A DNA stretch of 64,000 bases, from assembly GCA_949825045.1 (NCBI GenBank), contig OX463829.1:3844001-3908000 (forward strand). Direction: 5' to 3'. This stretch comes from Argyresthia goedartella (Eukaryota; Arthropoda; Insecta; Lepidoptera; Argyresthiidae). The stretch's first letter is position 1. Every line of letters begins with the position of its first letter. Below the pieces are notes generated by a model. It made no database searches. It was given only the letters and a program-made list of their open reading frames with translations, and was not told the DNA's origin. Position numbers and translations under genes: made by a program. Positions 18,445 to 27,218 of this stretch are shown one piece after another.

Positions 18445-21400
18445 TTAATCTACGGGCAGCCGAGACAACGTTGCTACCGCTCGTTTTAGTACCGAGCCTC
18501 CTACTAGAACCTCTGCAGACCGGGGGGTCCCGTCCTTGCCAGGGAACAAGTTAACAATGCGCCCCCTGCGCCAACGTAGTGGCGGTAGGTTAGCATCCTT
18601 AACCAGAACGAGGTCACCAACACTAGAGGGGCTGGTTTTGTCAGTCCACTTAAGGCGCTGTTGTAAGATATGCAGATACTCGAGCGACCAACGCTTCCAG
18701 AAATTCTGAGTAAACTGCTGCAACATCTGATACCTTGACAACCGATACAATTTCACTCCCTCGAAGGGGTGCTCGGGTAACGCGTTAAGTGGCTGTCCTA
18801 TCAAGAAATGGCCTGGGGTCAGAGCCTCCAGGTCATTTGGATCCGAGCTGAGCGGACACAACGGTCGCGAATTGAGATCGGCCTCGATCTTACAAAACAA
18901 TGTCGCGAGCTCCTCAAAAGTCAGCGCGGTCTGACCTACTATACGCCCCAAGTGCGTCTTAGCTGACTTAACTACGGCCTCAAAAATCCCACCCCAGTGG
19001 GGGCAACTCGGTGGGCTGAAGGTCCACTGTATACCCCGACGGGAGAGGGCCGTTCCAATATCCACTTTATTTACATTCAAAAAGTTGACTATCTCTCGTA
19101 AGCATCGTTCCGCAACGATGTAGTTAGTGCCGTTATCAGAGCGGATCAAAGTTGGAAGTCCCCTTCGAGAAACAAACCTATCCAAACAAGCAATGGAAGC
19201 CTCTGTCGAGAGATCAGCAACGAGCTCGAGATGTACCGCCTTGGTGGATAAACAAACAAACACACACAGGTACGCCTTGTATTGCTTAGCGTTACGCAAT
19301 CGTGAACTCTTCACCATAAACGGTCCTGCAAAATCCGTACCAACACCTGAAAACGGTCTGACCTCATTCACACGATCAGGGGGCAAGTCCCCCATGAGAG
19401 GTTGCATCGTGGCAGCCTTAAGTCGATAACAAGGCATGCACCGAAACACGATGTTCCGTATGACACGGCGGGCAGATAAGATCCAAAACTCCCGCTGGAG
19501 CGTGGCCAACAACGCGTTACAGCCGGCATGCGCGTTTTTAATATGACGATCAGTCACCAGCAATTCAACTAACTGTCCCCCCTTGGGGAGCAGAAGTGGG
19601 TGACGAGCCGAATACGACAGATTCGCATTGCGCAATCTTCCTCCTACCCGAAGTAACCCGGTCGAATCAACAAAGGGGTTGAGACGCGCGACGGCTCCCT
19701 TCAATTTCGAACGTCCACTTCGTATAGTCTCCAATTCTGCCCCAAACTTCGAGGACTGTACCAACCGGACCAAATTCAGTAGCGACTCGTTTCGCTCTGC
19801 CGGAGTCAGAATAGGGTTCAACGTTCGCTGATCGCGAGGAGTACGACAATTTCGTGCGAATCTCCTAATCCAAGTGGACACGTTTATCAACTTGTCAAGT
19901 GAGCTACACCGGTCCAGCAGAAACCCGGCGTCAGGGTCCTCAGCCTTCTGGGTAACATGCACGGCCGCTCTGGGGCCATGATCCGAAGATACTACTACAT
20001 GGCTGTGGGGCCAGTCCGATTCTCTCCTGGCAAGCCAGGGTGGTCCCCACCACAAATGGTGTCTAACGAGTTCAGGAGCCCGACATCCCCTGGATGCACA
20101 ATCAGACGGGTTCAATTCTCCTGGTACATGTCTCCAGGTCAGTGGGACCTCAGACGACACAATCTGGGAGACACGGTTCGCGACAAAAACCTCTAAGTTA
20201 TGGACCGAAGCCTTCAGCCAGCACAAAACAATCTGGCTGTCCGTCCACGCGTACACCGTATCCTCCAAAACCACTGACCCACGCAACACTGTTAGAGTGT
20301 GATTCAAAAGTTTGGTCAAAAGAGCAGCCCCGGACAGTTCCAGTTTTGGAATCGTCATCCTTGTCCGAATAGGCGCTACCTTGCTTTTTGCCAAAACCAA
20401 ACGCACGTCGACCTCCCCGGTGGAGGTGACGGTTCGCAAATAAACCGCTGCCGCAAACCCTCGTTCAGAGGCATCACAAAACCCGTGAAGGGTTGCCCTG
20501 TAATCCCCAGCAGGGACCAATTTCCTCGGCAGCGATACATTATTTATGTCCGATAGCGAAGTGAACATTTGCGTCCTATCAGTCAACAAATCACCTGAGA
20601 GGTGGGTGTCCCAGGTCAACTGAGCCGCCCATAGCCTTTGCATAAAACATTTGAGAGCAAAGGTGACTGGAGAAATCCATCCATTCGGGTCGAACGTTCT
20701 CGCAATCGTTGACAGTACTGACCGCTTCGTCCAGGCCTTCGGTGTTTCTAAAACCACCCGATAGGTAAACTCATCATGGACGGGCCGGTACTGAATTCCA
20801 AGCACTGACAACATGTTAGGGTTGTCAGGATTCTCAAAAACGTGCGGGTCTTGTTGAAACTCATCTGGGAGACCAGCCATCAACTCAGGGGAGTTGGACA
20901 TCCACTTGCGTAGTTCATAGCCGCCTCGTTCCAGCAATTGAATGAGCTCGTCACGTCGGTCCAGAGCTTCCTCTACACTGGCTGCCCCTGTGCAGACGTC
21001 ATCGACGTACAAATCTTGCTCCAGGATAGCGGCGGCTCTAGGATAGCTCACACGGTCACGCGACGCCAACTCCCGCAGGGTACGCATCGCCAAATACGGG
21101 CTAGACCGTAACCCATACGTGTTCGTGTTCAACTCATAGACCTTGACTGGCTCGGCCGTGGACTCACGCCAAAGTATCAACTGATACCTTCTGTCAGCCG
21201 GATGAATTACCGTTTGCCTAAACATCATCCGAATGTCTGCGACAAATACAACCTGGTGCCTCCGAAAGCTCGTGAGAATATCCGAAATATCATGACTCAA
21301 CTTGGGTCCAGAATGTAGACACTGATTCAGGGACATCCCGTTCGAGGTAGGTGCTGACCCATCAAAAACAACTCGAATCTTGCCGGTAGGGGTTCGCAGG

Positions 21401-22335
21401 ACGGCATGGTGTGGAAGGAAACAATGATCCTCAGATCTCCAGTCCACACCCGATACCGACATGTGTCCTAACGACTCATACTCCCTCATGAAATCGACGT
21501 ATTTTTGTTTAAATACGGCGTCCCTTGACATCCTACGCTCCATCGACATCAATCTCGTCTCAGCCATCTTCCTAGATTCTCCTAGTGGCGGTCGATCGGC
21601 CCTGAAAGGCAGTCGAGTTACAAAACGACCAGAACGAAGGCGACCAGTACTATTCTGGTAAAACAACTCGCACTCTTCTTCGTCTGCGTCGACTCGACGA
21701 GCGGTGGGAGGTTCCTCTATCTCCCAGAACCGTTGGATAGCGTCTGACAACGCTGAGCCAATAAGTATGCCATCTGACTCGGCAGGCCTAACCATTGGCA
21801 ATGCCGGACCCATGATCACGTGACCAAACTTAGTATCCACAGCAATCAACCCGTCCGGCTGAAGAACTCGCCGATCCGACAATAGAAACCTACCCAAAAC
21901 GTCTGCTCCCAGTAGCAGATCGACCGGGGCTGGAGTGTCAAAATCGGGATCCGCCAACTTGAGTCCTGACGTCAGGAGTCGAACGGCCGGATTCAACTTC
22001 ACCAAGGGGTGTTTGCCCATGACATGCGTCATTACTAAAGCTTGCACGGATGTTTTTGTCAAAATGTCATAACGTGGAGAGAACGTGATCACCGATTGAC
22101 CAACTACATTCGTAACCGTAACATTCCCCACGCCCCGTATTGAATTATTATACCTATTTACCTTGAGGCCCAACCATTTTGCTAAATCGTTCGATACAAT
22201 GCAGCCCTGAGCTCCAGAATCTAATAGGGCGCGAACGTATGTTGGGTTGCCCGCCAAATCCCAAACAAGCACAGAGGCGATCGGTAACACCACCGTCTCC
22301 GGTTGGGGGGCAACAAATTGTTGGGCCGCAAATTC
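18445..22335 (-). CDS. pol: BEL/Pao Pol polyprotein (protease, RT, RNase H, integrase)
   Basis: About 1,296 codons, open from just after the gag UAG; an internal start counted at 22293 gives 1,282 residues (numbering below). Order: aspartic protease with DSGA at 25-28; reverse transcriptase with YVDD at 429-432; RNase H with acidic residues in CDASERG (near 607), KLELSG (652) and WTDSQ (685); integrase zinc domain with His near 917 and 922 and Cys at 952 and 955; integrase core with Asp 987 (GTDFAGP), Asp 1053 (RSDNGTN) and Glu 1105 (GGIFEAVV). The tail YRLSRYQMLQQFTQNFWKRW is typical of BEL/Pao. No frameshift or stop inside. It shares the gag frame, so expression probably needs readthrough of, or initiation after, the UAG at 22338-22336. 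Confidence 0.93.
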   Translation of the reverse strand, partial: EFAAQQFVAPQPETVVLPIASVLVWDLAGNPTYVRALLDSGAQGCIVSNDLAKWLGLKVNRYNNSIRGVGNVTVTNVVGQSVITFSPRYDILTKTSVQALVMTHVMGKHPLVKLNPAVRLLTSGLKLADPDFDTPAPVDLLLGADVLGRFLLSDRRVLQPDGLIAVDTKFGHVIMGPALPMVRPAESDGILIGSALSDAIQRFWEIEEPPTARRVDADEEECELFYQNSTGRLRSGRFVTRLPFRADRPPLGESRKMAETRLMSMERRMSRDAVFKQKYVDFMREYESLGHMSVSGVDWRSEDHCFLPHHAVLRTPTGKIRVVFDGSAPTSNGMSLNQCLHSGPKLSHDISDILTSFRRHQVVFVADIRMMFRQTVIHPADRRYQLILWRESTAEPVKVYELNTNTYGLRSSPYLAMRTLRELASRDRVSYPRAAAILEQDLYVDDVCTGAASVEEALDRRDELIQLLERGGYELRKWMSNSPELMAGLPDEFQQDPHVFENPDNPNMLSVLGIQYRPVHDEFTYRVVLETPKAWTKRSVLSTIARTFDPNGWISPVTFALKCFMQRLWAAQLTWDTHLSGDLLTDRTQMFTSLSDINNVSLPRKLVPAGDYRATLHGFCDASERGFAAAVYLRTVTSTGEVDVRLVLAKSKVAPIRTRMTIPKLELSGAALLTKLLNHTLTVLRGSVVLEDTVYAWTDSQIVLCWLKASVHNLEVFVANRVSQIVSSEVPLTWRHVPGELNPSDCASRGCRAPELVRHHLWWGPPWLARRESDWPHSHVVVSSDHGPRAAVHVTQKAEDPDAGFLLDRCSSLDKLINVSTWIRRFARNCRTPRDQRTLNPILTPAERNESLLNLVRLVQSSKFGAELETIRSGRSKLKGAVARLNPFVDSTGLLRVGGRLRNANLSYSARHPLLLPKGGQLVELLVTDRHIKNAHAGCNALLATLQREFWILSARRVIRNIVFRCMPCYRLKAATMQPLMGDLPPDRVNEVRPFSGVGTDFAGPFMVKSSRLRNAKQYKAYLCVFVCLSTKAVHLELVADLSTEASIACLDRFVSRRGLPTLIRSDNGTNYIVAERCLREIVNFLNVNKVDIGTALSRRGIQWTFSPPSCPHWGGIFEAVVKSAKTHLGRIVGQTALTFEELATLFCKIEADLNSRPLCPLSSDPNDLEALTPGHFLIGQPLNALPEHPFEGVKLYRLSRYQMLQQFTQNFWKRWSLEYLHILQQRLKWTDKTSPSSVGDLVLVKDANLPPLRWRRGRIVNLFPGKDGTPRSAEVLVGGSVLKRAVATLSRLPVD

Positions 22336-24159
22336 CTAGCGAGGACCCCCGGGGCCCCACTGTGCCTGTAACCGATCAGGTAGGCAGCTATACGCCAGAG
22401 GGTCCCATTGTACAAATGGCCCACGCGCCGGTTCCATTGTCACCCTACGACGCCCCCCGAAGGGTTGTGGGCGTGAATTCAACCGTGGCCGCTCCATGAG
22501 CGGGGGGGACATCACATGCGACCGACGAGGACGAGGCGACGAGCGGGGCGACAACTGAGGCGGCGTCCGAGCCGCATCCGCATAGCTCGAAGGTGTCCCA
22601 TGCCACCCGCCCGTTGCGGCCTGCTCAACATACCCAATGTCCCGCTGAGTCGGATGCTGAGTCGCAACCGAAAACTCAGGGCCCCCCATGTGATGACCCT
22701 GAGTGCGGCCCTGCACCCCTGGGTGGCTGCGTGCTTGTGGCCCCATTGCCCGCTGAGTCGGATGCTGAGTCGCAACCGAAAACTCAGGGCCCCCCATGTG
22801 ATGACCCTGAGTGCGGCCCTGCACCCTAGTACCGCCCTGTGCACGTGGGGACATTGGCCCCTGAGTTGCGCTCCGAGTCGCAAACGAATTCTCAGGGCCC
22901 CATGCCGTGTCACCCTGGGTACGGCCCTGTGGTGGCTGTTGGCCGGACCGGTTCATGCACAACAGATTGTTGTGGGCCCCACCACAATATCCGCACAATT
23001 TAGTGCGCGTGCAGTCCCTAGCCATGTGTGGCCCGAGGCACAGGAAACACCAGCTCCGCTGCTTGGCCATCCGGCGCCGTCCCTCAACCCTAAGTTCCCC
23101 GAACTTATTGCAATCGGCCACAGCATGGCCAATCTGCCTACAACATGGGCAGGTCTCACTATGTGGGGTCAATGCGATCACAGTCCCATACGACTGCCGG
23201 TTGGTGCGGTCCTTCCTCGTCGGAGGGCCCCTACTCACAGCGCTCCCGGCAGCTCTCTGTGGCTCCGAAGGATGGGTGGCCGTCAACCCCAAATTCTCTG
23301 CCCGTCGAGCCTCCTCTTCCAAAAATCCGACCAAGTCGGAGAAGGCGGGCAGGTCCTCGGCCGACCTCCCGTGAGACTGTTCGAAACGAGTCTGCACGTC
23401 AGCGGGTAGGCGGGAAAGTACAATGTACAGCAATAGGTACGACCATTCACCAACCGGAAGTCCAAGATTCTCTAGGGCCTTGGTGACGGACAACAACGGG
23501 TTCAAAACCTCCGTCTGTATGGCCCCGACCTTGTTCACAACCGGGATACTAAACAAACGGTTCAGTTGGGCATCGGCCAACCTCCGTTTGTTGTGGTAAC
23601 GTCTGAACAGCAATTGCCTGGCCGTTTCATAGTTACCCTCCGTAACTGTCAAATGAGCGACCAGCTCCCTGGGCTCACCCCTCAATGCTGCCACCAGCTG
23701 AGCCATTTTGACAGACTTGGTAATGTCCGATCGCATGTGCACCAAACTGTCGAACAGATTGATGAAGCTCATCCATTCACCGGACACTCCGTCAAAAGTA
23801 GGCATAGTTATAACGGGTAACCTGGTCCCCGATCCCTGATGCGGCAGAGGCGCCCCAATGTCACCACCATGGCTGGACTCGCGCTGCCTACGTATGTCCG
23901 CAGCCCTCTGCGTGATAGCAGCTGCCATCTCCATACACTGGTCGACATCCCCTAGCAACCGTGACAGCCTGTCAGGTGCGCAACCATCAACTGCTTCCGC
24001 CTGCGCGGACAATTCGAGCACCCTGTTGTAGCGTTCCTTAACGTCCATAGACCGCTCCAATACCACATCATGCCTATCTAAACGGTCTATCAGACCGTGT
24101 GCGGAGGAAAACCATCTGAGCTCCTTAGAAACACCCTTCTGTATTTCAGACAACGACAT
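22336..24159 (-). CDS. gag: BEL/Pao Gag
   Basis: 607 residues from an ATG at 24159-24157. The first 300 residues form the capsid-like region, with MPTFDGVSGEWMSFINLFDS near 119-138 as in BEL/Pao Gag proteins. Three Cys/His knuckles follow: CPCCRQIGHAVADC at 337-350, CFLCLGPHMARDC at 371-383 and CGYCGGAHNNLLC at 389-401; these bind the genomic RNA during packaging. The C-terminal third is a Gln/Gly/Arg/Pro-rich region with a 36-residue repeat, two copies nearly identical and one diverged. It ends at a single UAG followed by GAA in the same frame as pol. No damage seen. Confidence 0.92.
   Translation of the reverse strand: MSLSEIQKGVSKELRWFSSAHGLIDRLDRHDVVLERSMDVKERYNRVLELSAQAEAVDGCAPDRLSRLLGDVDQCMEMAAAITQRAADIRRQRESSHGGDIGAPLPHQGSGTRLPVITMPTFDGVSGEWMSFINLFDSLVHMRSDITKSVKMAQLVAALRGEPRELVAHLTVTEGNYETARQLLFRRYHNKRRLADAQLNRLFSIPVVNKVGAIQTEVLNPLLSVTKALENLGLPVGEWSYLLLYIVLSRLPADVQTRFEQSHGRSAEDLPAFSDLVGFLEEEARRAENLGLTATHPSEPQRAAGSAVSRGPPTRKDRTNRQSYGTVIALTPHSETCPCCRQIGHAVADCNKFGELRVEGRRRMAKQRSWCFLCLGPHMARDCTRTKLCGYCGGAHNNLLCMNRSGQQPPQGRTQGDTAWGPENSFATRSATQGPMSPRAQGGTRVQGRTQGHHMGGPEFSVATQHPTQRAMGPQARSHPGVQGRTQGHHMGGPEFSVATQHPTQRDIGYVEQAATGGWHGTPSSYADAARTPPQLSPRSSPRPRRSHVMSPPLMERPRLNSRPQPFGGRRRVTMEPARGPFVQWDPLAYSCLPDRLQAQWGPGGPR
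22643..22920 (-). repeat. 108-bp in-frame tandem repeat in BEL gag
   Basis: Unit starts at 22643 and again at 22751 (period 108 bp, 36 codons); a diverged third copy begins near 22857. The core RTQGHHMGGPEFSVATQHP is identical in the first two. It lies in the disordered tail behind the zinc knuckles, so copy number probably varies between elements. Confidence 0.8.
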
Positions 24160-24735
24160 GATCGGAACGATACTTACTCACAATTTGCAGTAACTCAATT
24201 ATATTGGACCCTCCAGTCTACAACACAAACGAGGGAACCCTAATCTATAACTTAAACAATGCTGATTTCCCCAAACAATAGAAACCGAGTTTTATATCTA
24301 CACAAATTCTGTAAACAACAATTTAGTTTCCCTATATCATATAACACACACAGATAGTCAATATTAGTTCAAGTTATAAATTGCTATAAACTGAAAACAA
24401 TGTCCAAACATTCATTAGCATTACTAGACCACTAATAGATTGACTAACTGGTAATTCAATGCAATTTTCAATTCAATTACAATGTACCTGTAATGTAATT
24501 ACTATTCTGAGTCACATCTCAGTACAACTGGTCATTTAGGGAAAACTGTTATATCTGTCTGTCTACTACCAGCAATAGACTTATAGCTTACAACACTACC
24601 AATCTATGTGGATACAGGAACACAACCAAGTTATCTAATAATCGCCTATACCTACAGATTGATAGTCCCAAATCGTGGGTTCCTGGAGCCCTTGACGGCT
24701 GCAAATCTCAGGAAACCACGCTCTTGCTACCAAAA
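24160..24735 (-). promoter_or_regulatory. BEL leader with primer-binding site
   Basis: The 5' untranslated leader between LTR and gag. On the minus strand the LTR is followed by TTT and then TGGTAGCAAGAGCGTGG (complement at about 24717-24733), the expected position of a tRNA primer-binding site. The donor tRNA is not identified. No ORF. Confidence 0.65.
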
Positions 24736-25232
24736 TGTTCAGGCCTCTCGGCACCCGATGACCTCGCAGGGGCCCATAGCTACGAGGTAGCGTAGCGATC
24801 AGATGCCAAGAAGCAAGAACGTCGGCGTTTCACCGAGCTAAAGTAAATAGATTCTATCTGACCTGGTCTGTGCTTCGTTCCCGTCAAACTCCTGTCTCTC
24901 TGCAAGGCCTGGGTGCACCCTAGGCTCTTCTTGGTAGACAGGTTCTTCAGCCAACCAGGTATGGCTGGCAGGCCAGCTTCGACGCGCACAGTTCCAACAC
25001 AGGTTATATTACGTAAATACGAACTTTATCTGGTTCGGAGAACCACAATACACTCAGCTATAAGACAATCCTGAGGGGAGCCCGAATACAATTCCAGATG
25101 GCTTACGATTTAATTTCAATGCCCAAAATCAATACGCGTCACATTGCGGGGGCTTTTTCCTGTCAGTTGTCAAAAAACTGCAAAGATGGCCGCAACGTCA
25201 AATTCAAAATGGCCGTTCCGAAACCATCGATC
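24736..25232 (-). repeat. BEL/Pao 5' LTR, main part
   Basis: 497 of the 520 bp of the 5' LTR, ending in GATC at 25229-25232 where the errantivirus entered. The missing outer end continues at 33728-33750. Because transcription of the BEL element would start in this LTR, the insertion lies at the beginning of its U3 region. Confidence 0.92.
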
Positions 25233-25510
25233 TGTTATACCCTGTCTTAGCTACCCTTCTGGCTGACAATACCTTTATTTCTATCCGTCATCAAATTCTA
25301 TTCCAGACTCTTTTACTCGTTGCTAATGGCAGTCAGTCTACGTTGGTCACTCTGAGGGTTAAGACCTTTCCCTTTATAAAGTATTTCTAAGTTTAATTAT
25401 CACGGAATTTGTGTTAAATTCACAATATATTAATTCTAATAAAACTAATTATCGTCAATAAAGTTTTAATAGTTTTTTTTAAAAACCTTCTGACGCAGCG
25501 CGTCATAACA
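25233..25510 (+). repeat. Errantivirus 5' LTR
   Basis: 278 bp, identical by eye to the 3' LTR at 33446-33723. It contains TATAAA at about 25374-25379 and AATAAA-type signals near 25437 and 25458, consistent with promoter and polyadenylation roles. Confidence 0.95.
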
Positions 25511-25530
25511 TTTGGTGGCAGCGTAAAGGG
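25511..25530 (+). promoter_or_regulatory. Errantivirus primer-binding site
   Basis: The LTR is followed by TT and then TGGTGGCAGCGTAAAGG, the standard place and start (TGG) of a tRNA-complementary primer-binding site. The matching tRNA was not identified. Confidence 0.65.
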
Positions 25531-25698
25531 ATTTTAAGAAATTATCCCTGGTGTAACGTCTCCGTTTATAAACACTGTTTTCTCTGTTTAAAAAAATAAA
25601 AGTGCTCTTTGTGACTGTGCAAAGTACAGTGTGACCCGTAGCTCAACCCTGTTTTTAATCTAACTCTGTGTTTTGTGTCTCCGTCCCTTCACTGCGTC

Positions 25699-25966
25699 AA
25701 GCTAAGGGTAGCAAACCCTTAAGCTCATCATAATTTTGTGTCTCCGTTTCATCACTGCGTCGAGCTTAGGGTAGTGAACCCTTGAGCTCATCATCGACCC
25801 GACTCCGTCTCTTCGTTGTGCCGAGTTTGGGGTAGTTAACCCTTGAACTCGTCACCCTGACTCCGTTACTCCACTGCGTTAAACCTTTGGAAGGTTTATC
25901 TCCACGTCATTGTAAACCTTGCAACTTGCAAAGGTTTACCCGTACTGCAAACTCGCCGTGGGCGAG
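25699..25966 (+). promoter_or_regulatory. Chain of six RNA hairpins in the errantivirus leader
   Basis: Hairpins at 25700-25724, 25762-25789, 25823-25850, 25880-25898, 25912-25939 and 25952-25966. The first three come from an imperfect tandem repeat of about 62 bp and keep pairing through paired changes: the outer stem is AGCT/AGCT, then GAGCT/AGCTC, then GAGTT/AACTC. The fourth is AAACCTT-TGG-AAGGTTT, the fifth GTAAACCTT/AAGGTTTAC, the sixth CTCGCC-GTG-GGCGAG. Position in the leader suits an RNA packaging, dimerisation or translation element; the function is inferred. Confidence 0.65.
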
Positions 25967-26038
25967 CTGTATCTACGAGTTCATCGCGTTGCAATTTCCG
26001 AGAAACATCATGATAACAAGTAGTGCGATTGCATACAT

Positions 26039-26044
26039 GTAAGT
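26039..26044 (+). promoter_or_regulatory. Candidate 5' splice site for env mRNA
   Basis: GTAAGT preceded by CAT. An ATG at 26010 opens a short frame of nine codons plus two bases up to this site. With the acceptor at 31566-31567 it would enter the env frame in phase. Errantivirus env is known to be made from a spliced mRNA with the donor near the 5' end. Confidence 0.55.
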
Positions 26045-26210
26045 GTTTTGACTCATAACTTTTGTGAACGTGACAATCATATCCCGTTGCAAGTACAGTG
26101 ATTATTATATTACGCTGAGTTTTATAACTTTTATCGCCCACCGTGTTGGTCGATGTTATTGTTCGTGCATTATTAAGCTGTGTATTATTTTATGAACATT
26201 ATACTTTGTT

Positions 26211-27218
26211 ATGACTGAAGATAAGCCAGTCACGACACTTCCTATAGATAATCCAAGTGGGAGCACAACTGCTCTATTTACAATGTCGTCAATTGACTTA
26301 AACATTTTAATCAAATTTGTGCCGAGATTCGATGGCACTAGGGAAAAACTTAATGCATTCCTGAATAATTGTAGTAATGCTATAAAATTAGCATCTGCAA
26401 CACAGCAAGATGTGCTGTTTAAATACATACTAAGTCAGTTAGAAGGGCGCGCCGAAGCCGCGTGCACTATCAAAGAATTTGAAAACTGGGTTCAGTTAGA
26501 ACAGTTTTTAAAGGCCCAGTTCGGTGAGCGAAAACATTACGCTCACTTATTGTCGGATTTACAGGATTGCCGACAAAATAACGAGACTGTCAACCAATTC
26601 GCTCTCCGTTTAGAGTCTTGTCTGGCTCAGTTGTTGACTGAAATCAACATTAGCATTCCCACTAAAAAGAAAGGCGAATTGGCTGGCCGGCTCGCGGCAA
26701 TGCAAGACCTTGCCATGCATACATTTGTGATAGGCTTAAAACCTAAGCTTTCTATGGTTGTAAGATGTCAAAATCCAGAAACCCTGAATGAAGCTATTAA
26801 TCTAGCTGTTTCCGAAGAAAAGTTACTTCAAAGCGCTTTTAATAGGGGTCATGCTGCAAATTGTCCCCTCACTCAGAGTCGTCCATCGTGGCAGAAAAAG
26901 AAAGAGGATCATTTTAAACCACAGGTCCATACTATGTCCACTTCCACTGCGTCCTCACAACGAGCATCCTCTTCAAAGAACTACGAATCCCAAAACATTT
27001 CTTGCAAATATTGCAGATCCGTTGGTCACAGCATTGACCAATGTATAAAATTAGCTCATAAGAAGAAGAATGAAAACTTTTCTTCAAAGAGTCCTAGGGC
27101 CTCTGTCAACTTTGCCGGTGAAGACACCACCGACAACGCGTCATGTCAAGATGACGATGACATCAATCAGTCAAACGATTGTACTGATGATGATAATTGC
27201 AATTGCGATTTAAACTAA
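26211..27218 (+). CDS. gag: Errantivirus Gag
   Basis: 335 residues from an ATG (MTEDKPVTTL). The capsid-like region contains FVPRFDGTREKLNAFLNNC near 37-54 and FERKHYAHLLSDLQDCRQ-type sequence near 104-121, as in gypsy-class Gag. One CCHC zinc knuckle, CKYCRSVGHSIDQC, is at 265-278, followed by a very acidic tail (DDDDINQSND). Gag packages the genomic RNA in the cytoplasm. The frame is intact. The UUUAAAC slippery site covers the last codons, and pol continues in the -1 frame. Confidence 0.9.
   Translation: MTEDKPVTTLPIDNPSGSTTALFTMSSIDLNILIKFVPRFDGTREKLNAFLNNCSNAIKLASATQQDVLFKYILSQLEGRAEAACTIKEFENWVQLEQFLKAQFGERKHYAHLLSDLQDCRQNNETVNQFALRLESCLAQLLTEINISIPTKKKGELAGRLAAMQDLAMHTFVIGLKPKLSMVVRCQNPETLNEAINLAVSEEKLLQSAFNRGHAANCPLTQSRPSWQKKKEDHFKPQVHTMSTSTASSQRASSSKNYESQNISCKYCRSVGHSIDQCIKLAHKKKNENFSSKSPRASVNFAGEDTTDNASCQDDDDINQSNDCTDDDNCNCDLN

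Noticed and set aside
22516..23409. Plus-strand 297-codon ORF over BEL gag
   Set aside because: Antisense shadow of the GC-rich, repetitive gag tail.
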